Assembly: GCF_001761365.1 (NCBI RefSeq)
Contig: NZ_CP017477.1
Coordinates: 1,138,501-1,202,500, forward strand
DNA: 64,000 bases
Reading direction: 5' to 3'
Source: Polaribacter vadi
Lineage (GTDB): Bacteria > Bacteroidota > Bacteroidia > Flavobacteriales > Flavobacteriaceae
The translations under genes were made by a program, and so were the position numbers. The notes below the pieces were generated by a model, which was given only the letters and a program-made list of their open reading frames with translations, was not told the DNA's origin and ran no database searches. The first letter of the stretch is position 1. Each line of letters opens with the position of its first letter. Shown here piece after piece: positions 31,148-39,142 of this stretch.

Positions 31148-31699
31148 TTATACCTTTTCTACTTGCATGTAGCTTAATTCTAATGGAGTTTTTCTTCCAA
31201 AAATCTTTACCATTACTTCAAGCTTGCGTTTTTCTTCATTTATTTTTTCAATAGTACCATCAAATCCATTGAATGGTCCATCTACAACTTTTACGGTTTC
31301 TCCAATATTAAACGGAATAGCCATATTTTCATCTTGAACAGAAAGTTCATCAACTTTACCAAGCATTCTGTTAACTTCAGATTTACGCATTGGAACAGGA
31401 TCTCCACCTTTAACTTCACCTAAGAAACCAATAACTCCTGTTATAGCTCTAATTACGTGAGGAACTTCACCTGAAAGATTTGCTTCAACCATAATATAGC
31501 CTGGAAAAAAAGCTCTCTCTCTGTTAACTTTTTTACCATTACGTATTTGTATAACTTTTTCAGTTGGAACAATTACCTGGTTAACATAATCAGATAAACC
31601 TACTCTAGAAATTTCAGTTTCTATATAAGCTTTCACTTTATTTTCTTGTCCTCCAATGGCTCTAACAACATACCATTTCATTACTGAATCAGCTGCCAT
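31148..31699 (-). CDS. nusG: Transcription termination/antitermination factor NusG
   Basis: The 183-residue protein has an N-terminal NGN domain starting MKWYVVRAIGGQENKVK (about residues 7-115; FFPGYIMVEA inside) and a C-terminal KOW domain (FNIGETVKVVDGPFNGFDGTIEKI). It binds RNA polymerase and couples it to Rho or ribosomes. The start overlaps the last base of secE. An ATG six codons in is a possible alternative start. Confidence 0.98.
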   Translation of the reverse strand: MAADSVMKWYVVRAIGGQENKVKAYIETEISRVGLSDYVNQVIVPTEKVIQIRNGKKVNRERAFFPGYIMVEANLSGEVPHVIRAITGVIGFLGEVKGGDPVPMRKSEVNRMLGKVDELSVQDENMAIPFNIGETVKVVDGPFNGFDGTIEKINEEKRKLEVMVKIFGRKTPLELSYMQVEKV

Positions 31700-31899
31700 T
31701 ATGAATTAGGTTTAAACATTTCGAAAAAACTATCTAATCCTGTTTGAAAAACATAATCTATACCAGCTACTGCCAATGCAAACAATATTGTAAAAACAGC
31801 TACAGTTACTGTTGTCTTTTGTGCATCCTCTTTTGAAATCCAAGTCATGTGATTACTTAACTCATCAAAAGAATCTTTGATATATTGTATAAAATTCAT
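31699..31899 (-). CDS. secE: Preprotein translocase subunit SecE
   Basis: The short 66-residue SecE has an amphipathic N-terminal helix (FIQYIKDSFDELSNHMTWISKEDAQKT, with the conserved TW) and a single TM helix (about 31-52). It clamps SecY in the translocon. It overlaps nusG by one base and follows tRNA-Trp, the usual order. Confidence 0.97.
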   Translation of the reverse strand: MNFIQYIKDSFDELSNHMTWISKEDAQKTTVTVAVFTILFALAVAGIDYVFQTGLDSFFEMFKPNS

Positions 31900-31920
31900 A
31901 TTATATTTATGTTTTTATTG

Positions 31921-31992
31921 CACGGGCGGAGAGATTCGAACTCCCGACAGCTGGTTTTGGAGACCAGTGCTCTACCGCTGAACTACGCCCGT
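31921..31992 (-). tRNA. tRNA-Trp(CCA)
   Basis: The 72-nt gene has a seven-pair acceptor stem ACGGGCG/CGCCCGT with discriminator G. It has a D-arm GTTCAGCGGTAGAGC, an anticodon loop CTCCAAA giving CCA, and a T-arm with GGGAGTTCGAATCTCTC. It lies between tuf and secE in the same transcript. No CCA is encoded. Confidence 0.97.
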
Positions 31993-32008
31993 ATATTTAT
32001 TCATTGAT

Positions 32009-32039
32009 AAAGGTATTCCGTTAAAAACGGAATACCTTT
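32009..32039 (-). terminator. Hairpin between tuf and tRNA-Trp
   Basis: Arms AAAGGTATTCCGTT (32009-32022) and AACGGAATACCTTT (32026-32039) pair perfectly over 14 bp with a 3-nt loop. The U-tract is weak on the minus strand (TTTATC), so this is probably a partial terminator or processing site setting tuf above the downstream secE-nusG genes. Confidence 0.6.
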
Positions 32040-32068
32040 TATATTTATCAATTAACAAATAATTAATA

Positions 32069-33256
32069 TTAATCTAATAATTCAGTTACTTGACCTGCTC
32101 CTACAGTTCTACCACCTTCACGGATAGCAAATCTTAAACCTACATTTAAAGCAATAGGCTGAATTAAGTCTACAGTAATTGTTAAGTTATCTCCTGGCAT
32201 TACCATTTCAACTCCTTCAGGTAAATTAATTGTACCTGTAACATCTGTAGTTCTAACATAGAACTGTGGACGATAATTGTTATGGAATGGAGTGTGACGT
32301 CCACCTTCTTCTTTTTTCAAGACATAAACCTCTGCCTTAAATTTAGCGTGTGGAGTTACAGAACCTGGCTTACAGATTACCATTCCTCTTTTAATATCTT
32401 CTTTTGCAATACCTCTTAATAAAATACCAGCATTATCTCCAGCTTCTCCTCTATTTAAAATCTGACGAAACATTTCAATACCAGTAATAGTAGAAGTCAT
32501 TTTTTCAGCCCCCATACCAATAATATCAACAACATCTCCAGTATTTGCAATTCCAGTTTCGATACGTCCAGTTGCTACTGTACCACGACCTGTAATAGAA
32601 AATACATCTTCAACAGGCATTAAAAACGGCTTATCAATTTCTCTCAAAGGCTCTTCAATCCAAGCATCAACTTGCTCCATTAACTCTAAAACAGTATCAA
32701 CCCATTTTTGCTCTCCATTCAACGCCCCTAAAGCAGAACCAGAAACAACAGGTCCATTATCACCATCGTACTCATAGAAAGACAACAATTCTCTAACCTC
32801 CATATCAACCAACTCTAAAAGCTCCTCATCATCAACCATGTCTACTTTATTCAAGAAAACAACCATACGAGGAATACCTACCTGACGACCTAACAAAATA
32901 TGCTCTCTAGTTTGAGGCATTGGACCATCTGTAGCAGCAACTACCAAAATAGCTCCATCCATTTGTGCAGCACCTGTAACCATGTTCTTAACATAATCCG
33001 CGTGACCAGGACAATCTACGTGAGCGTAGTGACGATTCGCTGTTTGATATTCAACATGCGAAGTATTAATAGTAATACCTCTCTCCTTTTCTTCTGGTGC
33101 ATTATCAATCTGATCAAAAGACCTAGCTTCAGAGAATCCTGCATCAGCTAATACTTTAGTAATAGCCGCAGTTAAAGTTGTTTTACCGTGATCTACGTGT
33201 CCGATAGTACCAATGTTTAAGTGTGGTTTCGAACGGTCAAAAGTTCCTTTTGCCAT
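32069..33256 (-). CDS. tuf: Elongation factor Tu
   Basis: The 395-residue GTPase delivers aminoacyl-tRNA to the ribosome. G-domain motifs are GHVDHGKTT (G1), the [12 protein letters not shown] switch region, [12 protein letters not shown] (G3), NKVDMVDD (G4) and SGSALGAL (G5). Domains 2 and 3 follow with the kirromycin-pocket sequence [11 protein letters not shown] at the C-terminus. It follows four tRNA genes, as in E. coli tufB. Confidence 0.99.
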   Translation of the reverse strand: MAKGTFDRSKPHLNIGTIGHVDHGKTTLTAAITKVLADAGFSEARSFDQIDNAPEEKERGITINTSHVEYQTANRHYAHVDCPGHADYVKNMVTGAAQMDGAILVVAATDGPMPQTREHILLGRQVGIPRMVVFLNKVDMVDDEELLELVDMEVRELLSFYEYDGDNGPVVSGSALGALNGEQKWVDTVLELMEQVDAWIEEPLREIDKPFLMPVEDVFSITGRGTVATGRIETGIANTGDVVDIIGMGAEKMTSTITGIEMFRQILNRGEAGDNAGILLRGIAKEDIKRGMVICKPGSVTPHAKFKAEVYVLKKEEGGRHTPFHNNYRPQFYVRTTDVTGTINLPEGVEMVMPGDNLTITVDLIQPIALNVGLRFAIREGGRTVGAGQVTELLD

Positions 33257-33315
33257 AATTATTGATTTTAATTTTTATTTTTAAATATATAGTGTCTAAT
33301 AATACTTATTAAATG

Positions 33316-33388
33316 AGCCAGCGATGGGATTTGAACCCACGACCTCATCCCTACCAAGGATGCGCTCTACCAACTGAGCTACACCGGC
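33316..33388 (-). tRNA. tRNA-Thr(GGT)
   Basis: The 73-nt gene has acceptor GCCGGTG/CGCTGGC with discriminator T and a D-arm GCTCAGTTGGTAGAGC. The anticodon loop TTGGTAG gives GGT, and the T-arm reads GTGGGTTCAAATCCCAT. It is the last of four tRNAs before tuf. Confidence 0.97.
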
Positions 33389-33405
33389 TTTGTTGATTTA
33401 ATTTG

Positions 33406-33478
33406 AGCGAAAGACCGGGTTCGAACCGGCGACATTCAGCTTGGAAGGCTGACGCTCTACCAACTGAGCTACTTTCGC
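33406..33478 (-). tRNA. tRNA-Gly(TCC)
   Basis: The 73-nt gene has acceptor GCGAAAG/CTTTCGC with discriminator T and a D-arm GCTCAGTTGGTAGAGC. The anticodon loop CTTCCAA gives TCC, and the T-arm reads GCCGGTTCGAACCCGGT. It is third in the tRNA cluster. Confidence 0.97.
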
Positions 33479-33492
33479 AAAATGTAAATTTG

Positions 33493-33574
33493 TGGGGAGA
33501 GCAGGATTCGAACCTGCGAAGACGTAGTCAACGGAGTTACAGTCCGTCCTCGTTGGCCGCTTGAGTATCTCCCC
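33493..33574 (-). tRNA. tRNA-Tyr(GTA)
   Basis: The 82-nt class II tRNA has acceptor GGGGAGA/TCTCCCC with discriminator A. The anticodon loop CTGTAAC gives GTA. It has a long variable arm (GACTACGTCTTC region) and a T-arm GCAGGTTCGAATCCTGC. It is second in the cluster. Confidence 0.97.
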
Positions 33575-33616
33575 TATAAATTTACTATTTCAATGAACTA
33601 TTTTTCTTTTTTATTG

Positions 33617-33690
33617 AGCCGATGGAGGGACTCGAACCCACGACCTGCTGATTACAAATCAGCTGCTCTAGCCAGCTGAGCTACATCGGC
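33617..33690 (-). tRNA. tRNA-Thr(TGT)
   Basis: The 74-nt gene has acceptor GCCGATG/CATCGGC with discriminator T and a D-arm GCTCAGCTGGCTAGAGC. The anticodon loop TTTGTAA gives TGT, and the T-arm reads GTGGGTTCGAGTCCCTC. It is the first tRNA of the cluster, immediately downstream of the promoter and terminator region. Confidence 0.97.
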
Positions 33691-33697
33691 TTTTTAT

Positions 33698-33729
33698 AAA
33701 AAAAACAATCCGCTATTTCTAACGGATTG
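33698..33729 (-). terminator. Rho-independent terminator of the xerC-hpf transcript
   Basis: On the minus strand, CAATCCG (33729-33723) and CGGATTG (33712-33706) form the stem. They are followed by an uninterrupted run of eight T. It lies 67 bp beyond the hpf stop. The tRNA promoter abuts the promoter-proximal arm. Confidence 0.8.
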
Positions 33730-33737
33730 CAAATGTA
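33730..33737 (-). promoter_or_regulatory. Probable -7 promoter element of the tRNA-tuf operon
   Basis: The minus strand reads TACATTTG, an exact TAnnTTTG match and identical to the rpsU promoter box in this window. Transcription would start about 33723-33725, inside the hpf terminator stem, 33-35 nt before tRNA-Thr(TGT). No good -33 TTTG is seen at usual spacing. Confidence 0.55.
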
Positions 33738-33795
33738 TAAAGTTTTTTTATATTTAAAAACTATTTGTAATATTTTTTTTATTTTTTTTTACTTT

Positions 33796-34104
33796 TTATG
33801 AAATCATAGAATCTCGAAGCTTTTCTTTTGATCTTTTTAACTGTCTTTTTAAATTATCTACTGCTGTATTTACACCTTCTTCAAAGGTTTTTGTTTCTCT
33901 TTTTACAATTAATTCATTTCCTGGGATATTTATTTTTATTTCTGTAATTTTATTTTCTTTATCACTAGTATTTTGAACTTTTAAAAAAACCTCTGCATCT
34001 ACAATTTTATCATGAAATTTTACTAATGTACCAACTTTCTTTTCTACAAAGTTAATTAACTCTTTATCTGCGTTGAAATTAACTGATTGTGTGAATACTT
34101 TCAT
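33796..34104 (-). CDS. hpf: Ribosome hibernation promoting factor/RaiA-like protein
   Basis: The 102-residue protein is of the short HPF/RaiA type. It has a beta-alpha fold starting MKVFTQSVNFNADKELINFVEKKV, then TEIKINIPGNELIVKRE and the basic C-terminal helix NTAVDNLKRQLKRSKEKLRD, which would sit in the mRNA channel of 30S. It lacks the long dimerisation tail of long HPF. It lies 3 bp after xerC and is co-transcribed with it. Confidence 0.93.
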   Translation of the reverse strand: MKVFTQSVNFNADKELINFVEKKVGTLVKFHDKIVDAEVFLKVQNTSDKENKITEIKINIPGNELIVKRETKTFEEGVNTAVDNLKRQLKRSKEKLRDSMIS

Positions 34105-34107
34105 AAA

Positions 34108-34995
34108 TTATTCTTTTTTAATGCTCCTAGGGTGAGCTTGGTTATATACTTTTTTTAAAGCATCAAGACTATTGTGAGTATAGACTTGTGTTGAGGCTAA
34201 ACTAGAATGCCCTAGCAATTCTTTAACCGAGTTTAAATTTGCCCCTTCATTTAATAGATGTGTTGCGAAAGAATGTCTCAAAATATGAGGACTCTTTTTA
34301 ACCTTTGAAGAGACTTGACTAAAATATGAATTTATAATTCTGTATACAAGCGTTTCATAAATTTTATTTCCATTTTCCGTAATGAAAAGTTCTTCTAAGT
34401 TTTGGGTGTATTTTTTTTTAATTTCTAAATAACTCTTTAAAGTTACTGAAACTGATTTTAATAAAGGAACAAAACGTTCTTTATTTCTTTTCCCCAATAC
34501 TTTAATTGTTCCATTCGAAAAGCTTATATTGTTTTCTTTTATATTGATAAGCTCTGTTCTTCTTATTCCTGTAGAATAAAATAGTTCTACAATTAGTTTA
34601 TTTCTAATAGAGGTAAAACTACTCTCTTGGCCAATATTTTCGATAACAGAATTAATTTCTTTTGCTGTAAAAGGAATTTGTACTTTTTTAGCAATTTTTA
34701 ATGCTTTGTGTTTGCTAAGTGGATTTATAACTATCTGCTCGCTTATTTGCAGGTATTTATAAAAAGACTTTAAAGAACTTACTTTTCTATTAATTGTTCT
34801 GTTAGAAATATCTGCATCTACTAAAGAAACAATCCAATTTCTTATTTGAGGGTAATGAACTTCTAATAAGTTATCTTGATTATATTCTAAAAGTAAAAAA
34901 TCACGAAAAGAGATTAAATCGTTTTTATATGCTGTAATTGTGTTTACAGAATATTTTTTTTCAAGTGAAATGTACTCTAAAAATGAATTTATCAA
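34108..34995 (-). CDS. xerC: Tyrosine recombinase XerC/XerD-like
   Basis: The 295-residue recombinase has a core-binding domain (1-90) and a catalytic domain with all residues: Arg145 (STGIRRTE), Lys169, His237-Arg240 (HILRHSF), His263 (LGHSS) and Tyr272 (VYTHN). The length and the lack of an arm-binding domain fit chromosome dimer resolution at dif rather than a mobile element. The rpsU-xerC-hpf-tRNA-tuf context is conserved in Flavobacteriia as I recall. Whether it is XerC or XerD cannot be settled here. Confidence 0.88.
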   Translation of the reverse strand: MINSFLEYISLEKKYSVNTITAYKNDLISFRDFLLLEYNQDNLLEVHYPQIRNWIVSLVDADISNRTINRKVSSLKSFYKYLQISEQIVINPLSKHKALKIAKKVQIPFTAKEINSVIENIGQESSFTSIRNKLIVELFYSTGIRRTELINIKENNISFSNGTIKVLGKRNKERFVPLLKSVSVTLKSYLEIKKKYTQNLEELFITENGNKIYETLVYRIINSYFSQVSSKVKKSPHILRHSFATHLLNEGANLNSVKELLGHSSLASTQVYTHNSLDALKKVYNQAHPRSIKKE

Positions 34996-35037
34996 TTTTT
35001 TAGTTTTTGATTAAAGTAAATTTACAAAAAATAGCTC

Positions 35038-35074
35038 ATAAAAAAACTCGCATCAAATTATTTGATGCGAGTTT
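35038..35074 (-). terminator. Terminator of rpsU
   Basis: Arms AAACTCGCATCAAAT (35044-35058) and ATTTGATGCGAGTTT (35060-35074) form a 15-bp stem. On the minus strand a run of T follows. It lies about 23 bp past the rpsU stop and before xerC. Confidence 0.8.
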
Positions 35075-35096
35075 AATTTTCTAAAATAAGATAATA

Positions 35097-35294
35097 CTAT
35101 CCTACTTCTTCTTGTGTTCTTAGTCTTTGAACGTAAGAGGCTTTTATTCTTTGAGCTCTTTTCGCTACAGATGGCTTTGTAAAGTTCTTTCTGTTACGTA
35201 AGTTCTTCATTGTTTTCGTTCTGTCAAACTTTCGTTTGTAACGTTTTAAAGCTCTATCTATATTTTCTCCTTCTTTAATAGGTATAATTAACAT
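35097..35294 (-). CDS. rpsU: 30S ribosomal protein bS21
   Basis: The 65-residue basic protein starts MLIIPIKEGENIDRALKRYKRKF, the S21 signature, with a C-terminal extension typical of Bacteroidota. The open frame extends 26 codons upstream to an ATG at 35372, but the true start is at 35294. It is placed 7 nt after a strong Shine-Dalgarno sequence, and the upstream part contains unconserved residues and leader. In Flavobacterium, bS21 has been reported to help hold the anti-Shine-Dalgarno tail of 16S rRNA out of action, and its own mRNA to have a strong Shine-Dalgarno, giving autoregulation. The same layout is visible here. Confidence 0.96.
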   Translation of the reverse strand: MLIIPIKEGENIDRALKRYKRKFDRTKTMKNLRNRKNFTKPSVAKRAQRIKASYVQRLRTQEEVG

Positions 35295-35301
35295 ATGTTG
35301 G

Positions 35302-35310
35302 CACCTCCCT
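35302..35310 (-). promoter_or_regulatory. Strong Shine-Dalgarno of rpsU
   Basis: The minus strand reads AGGGAGGTG ending 7 nt before the rpsU ATG, complementary to the CCUCC core at the 16S 3' end. None of the neighbouring genes checked shows such a match, so the site fixes the start and marks likely bS21 autoregulation. Confidence 0.85.
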
Positions 35311-35369
35311 TCATCGTATCTTTTATATTTTAATGCAGATGTACTGCTGATTATCTTTTTTTGAGTTTG

Positions 35370-35399
35370 CAAATGTAGTTATTAATTGCGAATTACAAA
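35370..35399 (-). promoter_or_regulatory. Promoter of rpsU (-33 and -7)
   Basis: The minus strand has TTTG (35399-35396), an 18-bp spacer, then TACATTTG (35377-35370). This is the best complete Bacteroidota sigma-A-type promoter in the window. The start would be near 35364, giving a leader of about 70 nt. Confidence 0.7.
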
Positions 35400-35432
35400 T
35401 TTTTAATTAAATTATTTTTGATGACGAATTTT

Positions 35433-35514
35433 GCGTTAGGGATTGAAACGACATCCTTTTTTGTTTTTCACAAAAAAGATATAGTGAAAAGCCCGACCTT
35501 TTTAGGAAACGCCC
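35433..35514 (-). other. Candidate structured intergenic element (GGGCG...GTCGGGC...CCCTAACGC)
   Basis: Outer arms GCGTT (35433-35437) and AACGC (35508-35512) can close the element. Inside, CTTTTTTGT (35456-35464) and ACAAAAAAG (35470-35478) form a 9-bp hairpin, and GC-rich blocks AGGGATTG and AAGCCCGACC stand out from A/T-rich surroundings. I recall similar blocks scattered in Flavobacteriaceae intergenic regions, so a repeated element or small RNA is possible. It sits between the rpsU promoter and a small lipoprotein gene. Confidence 0.5.
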
Positions 35515-35544
35515 GAAAATTCACTTAATTTTTGAGAATGTATA

Positions 35545-35964
35545 TTATTTTTTAGAATACTGCAAAATCAAATCTATAAAAGGCTTAATTTCTCTTGGAG
35601 GGATAGTGTGATCAAATCCTTTTGTTTGAAATTTTTTATCGTTTTTCGTAATAAATAAATTTCCAAATGGTCTTTTATCAAAATCACGTTCATTCGTTTC
35701 TCCAATTAATTTTTCGAAAGTTGTTAAATCTATCTCGTTAAATAATTTAGATAATACGTTCCACTCATTTTTGCTTAAATGGACTTCTTTAGGTTTATCA
35801 TTTCGAGCGTTGATAACATAGAAATTTTTATCTTCAATTTTTATCGAATAATAATAACCTCTTGTTTCTGCAACATATTGAATTTCTACTTCTTCAATAT
35901 TTATTTGGTTAGAACATCCTTTTGCGAAAAATAGCGTAGAGAGTATGATTAAGAATATTTTCAT
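35545..35964 (-). CDS. Small lipoprotein of unknown function
   Basis: The 139-residue protein has a signal peptide and lipobox FAKGC (Cys17), followed by a soluble domain with alternating beta strands (VEIQYVAETRGYYYSIKIED, PFGNLFITKNDKKF). I recognise no family or catalytic motif. The mature N-terminus (SNQINIEEVE) has no early acidic cluster, so inner leaflet or periplasmic placement is more likely than surface. It stands alone between the structured element and the M43 protease terminator. Confidence 0.75.
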   Translation of the reverse strand: MKIFLIILSTLFFAKGCSNQINIEEVEIQYVAETRGYYYSIKIEDKNFYVINARNDKPKEVHLSKNEWNVLSKLFNEIDLTTFEKLIGETNERDFDKRPFGNLFITKNDKKFQTKGFDHTIPPREIKPFIDLILQYSKK

Positions 35965-36030
35965 GAGAGTATTTTTTTTAATTGTATAGTAAATTTACTA
36001 TATCTAAAGTTTTAAAACGATAATTAAATG

Positions 36031-36059
36031 AAAAAAGGCTACTTTTACATAGTAGCCTT
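36031..36059 (-). terminator. Terminator of the M43 protease gene
   Basis: AAGGCTACT (36035-36043) and AGTAGCCTT (36051-36059) form a 9-bp stem with a 7-nt loop, followed on the minus strand by six T. It lies 24 bp beyond the stop of the gene above it. Confidence 0.75.
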
Positions 36060-36082
36060 AATTAATAATAGTTAATAGTAAT

Positions 36083-37882
36083 TTATTTTTTTATAATTTT
36101 CTTCGTCGTAATTTTATTTTCTGATTTAACTTTAATAAAATAAATAGCTGGAGATAAATTACTTATATCTAAACTAACCTTATTTTCATCATACTTTTGA
36201 TTAAATACAGTTTGTCCTGCAATGTTAACAACAGTTACTTCTGAAATAATTTTATCATAATTTATATTTACAATACCTAAACTAGGATTTGGTGATATAA
36301 CAAATTCAGAAACAAAATTCTTAACGCCCAATGTAGTAGCTCTTAAAATAACTATATAATCTTCAGCTTCCCCATATTCTAAAGATCCACAAGGTGTTGT
36401 ACTATTTGCTAGCCTGTCTCCAATTACTCTCATTCTTAAAGGAATATCCAATATTACATTAGCAGAAGGAATTGTAAAAGAAAATTCCCCATCACTTGTT
36501 GACCTTATAGATTGATCTGTTACAATTAACTCCTCAGAAGAAAAAAGACCGTCATTATTATAATCAATCCAAGCAGAATAGATTCCAGGATTTGGCCCCC
36601 CGTTTTGTAATTTAATAGTTTGAGGGTTATTTGCAACTACCAATTCTGTAGAATAAGCATTTGTTAGACAGCCATTTGTTGTATAGTCATAATACGCTTT
36701 GTTTGAATTACTACTATTACTTGCATCACTGTTATTTTTAATACTACCTATTTCAACTAAAGTCATTCCAAATTGAAAATTTCCAATATTAGCACCTAAA
36801 CTTGGTGGGACACAAGTAGTTTCTACAACAGATGCAGGAGTGTTTCCTGTTGGTGAAATTCCCCCTAAAGACTTTGTTAAGTTTTCTCTAGAAGCTAAAA
36901 ACATTGCTAATGCTCTATCTTTTTGACCTGGTGTAAAAAGCCTACTAGAACTTGTATAATTCATAACATTAAATTGCACATTGTTCCAACCAGCATTATC
37001 ACAACCATTCACATCCTCATTTGTTGGTAAAGGATTAGTATTTAATAAACTTATGGTTGAAGGTGTATCACAAACTAGATCGTTATCAACTGAGCAACCT
37101 TCTGGACTGACTGTTGGACAAGAACTCGTTGAACCAGTTCTAAAAGGATGATGTAAACCCATAGCATGACCAAATTCATGAGGTAAAGTTGTTGGATCAT
37201 TTTTATCTACAACTACAGAAGACTTCATAAAAGTACCATAGAAACTATCTGGAGTTGTTGGAAAATAAGCATAACCTTGCAAACCTCCTGTTTGTGTAAT
37301 TGGAGTAGAGTCAAAAGTATTTACTACATATATATTATAATACATTTGAGGATCCCAACGTGATAAAGCTCTTAATTGCCCTTCAGAAACACCATCTTCA
37401 TTATCTGAATTTAATCCTTTCTCTGAATATTTAGCATAAGTACTTGTAACATTTATTTGGTTAATTCCATTAGTTGCTTCACAACTAGGATTTCTTTTAG
37501 CCAAAACTAATCTAAAAGGTATAACTGTTCCTCCATTAGCTTCTGTGAGCCACTCACCTCCAAAAGTAGTATCGTAAAATTTATTACAATTTTCTATCCA
37601 AGTAATAATTTCTTCTTCAGTTCTTAATGGAGTTGTTCCATCATTCATTAAATGAACAACAACAGGTATCTCATAAATTGTATTAGAATCAGCATTTTTT
37701 TTACTTAAAAACTCTTGGATACCTGTTTTAAGTAAATTCAGTTCAACTTTGTCATGCGCTAATTTAGCTTTTGGATTTAACTCATAAAATTCCTCTTGAT
37801 GTTTTGTGAATCCACATTTTTCTTGAGAATATAATAATGATGCTTGCAATAAAATTAATACAAATAGAACTTTAAATTTCAT
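36083..37882 (-). CDS. Secreted M43 (pappalysin-like) zinc metalloprotease with type IX sorting tail
   Basis: The 599-residue protein has a Sec signal peptide (1-20) and a metzincin domain with HEFGHAMGLHH (zinc ligands His235, His239, His245; base Glu236). The Met-turn is likely the VMNYTS segment after a Cys-rich loop. A beta-sandwich domain of the GEVED type (about 400-510, ending CGSLEYGEAEDYIVIL) and a C-terminal secretion tail (about 525-599, VISPNPSLGIVNI...ISNLSPAIYFIKV...KKIIKK) follow. The tail directs export by the type IX system. The protein is probably released or surface-bound and digests proteins. It is transcribed alone, with a terminator behind it. Confidence 0.93.
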   Translation of the reverse strand: MKFKVLFVLILLQASLLYSQEKCGFTKHQEEFYELNPKAKLAHDKVELNLLKTGIQEFLSKKNADSNTIYEIPVVVHLMNDGTTPLRTEEEIITWIENCNKFYDTTFGGEWLTEANGGTVIPFRLVLAKRNPSCEATNGINQINVTSTYAKYSEKGLNSDNEDGVSEGQLRALSRWDPQMYYNIYVVNTFDSTPITQTGGLQGYAYFPTTPDSFYGTFMKSSVVVDKNDPTTLPHEFGHAMGLHHPFRTGSTSSCPTVSPEGCSVDNDLVCDTPSTISLLNTNPLPTNEDVNGCDNAGWNNVQFNVMNYTSSSRLFTPGQKDRALAMFLASRENLTKSLGGISPTGNTPASVVETTCVPPSLGANIGNFQFGMTLVEIGSIKNNSDASNSSNSNKAYYDYTTNGCLTNAYSTELVVANNPQTIKLQNGGPNPGIYSAWIDYNNDGLFSSEELIVTDQSIRSTSDGEFSFTIPSANVILDIPLRMRVIGDRLANSTTPCGSLEYGEAEDYIVILRATTLGVKNFVSEFVISPNPSLGIVNINYDKIISEVTVVNIAGQTVFNQKYDENKVSLDISNLSPAIYFIKVKSENKITTKKIIKK

Positions 37883-37955
37883 AGTAATTATTTTTAATAA
37901 ATTTATTTAAATGTATGAATAATCAATTGTATAAAAAATTAAATTCAGGAAAAAA

Positions 37956-39122
37956 CTATGTTGCTGGTTTGTATTCTTTTCCGTCAATGATCATTTTTGC
38001 AATGATTTCTTTTAAGATTTCTGATGTCCCTCCTCCAATTGGGCCTAACCTACTATCTCTTAATAAACGAGCCATTGGATAATCTTCCATATAACCATAA
38101 CCACCTAATAATTGAAGTGCGTCGTAAATTACTTCATCTGCCATTTTTGTGGATAATAATTTAGACATACTTGCTTCTTTTACTACATAATTACCTTGGT
38201 CTAATCTTTTTGTGATTGAGTAATTATATTCTCTACACATATCAACCTTACTTGCCATTTCTGCAATTTTGTGTCTTAATGCTTGGAATTTATCTAAAGA
38301 TTTACCAAAAGCAAGTCTTTCTTTCATGTATTTAATTGCGTAATCTACAGCAAATTCTGCTCTTGCATGGGCATTTACCCCCATTATTAAACGTTCTAAA
38401 GCAAAGTGTTGCATTATATAAGGAAAACCTTTGCCTTCTTCACCTAATAAATTCTCTGCTGGAACTTCTACATTATCGAAAGCGATTTCACCTGTATCAC
38501 TTGCCTTCCAACCCAACTTATCTAATTTTGTGGCTGTAATCCCTTTTGCTTCTCTGTCTACAACAAAAATACTTATTCCTTTATATTTATCTGTTGGATC
38601 TGTTTTTGCAGCAACAATTAAATAATCTGAATACACACCATTTGTAATAAATGTTTTAGAGCCATTTAAAATATATTTATCTCCTTGTTTTATGGCTGTA
38701 GAACGCATTCCTGCAACATCACTTCCTCCAAAAGGTTCTGTAATACACATACAACCAATCATATCTCCTTCTACACTCGGAATTAAATATTTTTCTTTTT
38801 GTTGTTGATTCCCTTCTTTATTTAAATGAGTCATTGCTAAATATTCGTGTGCCCACATTGCAGCTGCAAATCCTCCAGAATTTATTTTTTGCATTTCCTC
38901 TAAAAAAATCACTGTATAGAATAAATCTAAATCCATTCCTCCAAATTCTTCTGGAGTTGACAACCCAAAGTAGCCCATTTCTCCAAATTTTTTCCAAATA
39001 AAACGTTCTATAGTTCCAGTTTTTTCCCATTTTTCAATGTGAGGAACTACTTCTTTTTGTAAAAAATCTTTAAAACTTGCACGAAATGCTTCATGTTCTT
39101 CAGTAAAATACATACTATCCAT
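37956..39122 (-). CDS. Acyl-CoA dehydrogenase
   Basis: The 388-residue flavoenzyme has the three ACAD domains. Motifs are CITEPFGGSDVAGM (FAD/substrate region), a second-domain FVVDREAKGI beta region, and QLLGGYGYMEDYPMARLLRD near the C-terminus. The usual C-terminal catalytic Glu position is Gly (IGGGTSEI). A Glu in ALERL (Glu243) is where long-chain and isovaleryl-CoA dehydrogenases carry their base, so this is likely of that type. It performs alpha,beta-desaturation in fatty-acid or branched-chain breakdown. It lies 20 bp downstream of the HhH protein gene. Confidence 0.93.
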   Translation of the reverse strand: MDSMYFTEEHEAFRASFKDFLQKEVVPHIEKWEKTGTIERFIWKKFGEMGYFGLSTPEEFGGMDLDLFYTVIFLEEMQKINSGGFAAAMWAHEYLAMTHLNKEGNQQQKEKYLIPSVEGDMIGCMCITEPFGGSDVAGMRSTAIKQGDKYILNGSKTFITNGVYSDYLIVAAKTDPTDKYKGISIFVVDREAKGITATKLDKLGWKASDTGEIAFDNVEVPAENLLGEEGKGFPYIMQHFALERLIMGVNAHARAEFAVDYAIKYMKERLAFGKSLDKFQALRHKIAEMASKVDMCREYNYSITKRLDQGNYVVKEASMSKLLSTKMADEVIYDALQLLGGYGYMEDYPMARLLRDSRLGPIGGGTSEILKEIIAKMIIDGKEYKPAT

Positions 39123-39142
39123 TAAGAGTGAATTTTGATTAT

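Noticed and set aside
34108..34995. Second mobile-element integrase
   Set aside because: No arm-binding domain, full catalytic set, and a housekeeping context; fits Xer recombinase.
35295..35372. N-terminal extension of rpsU
   Set aside because: The conserved bS21 start and a strong Shine-Dalgarno lie at 35294-35310; the extension is leader and not family-like.
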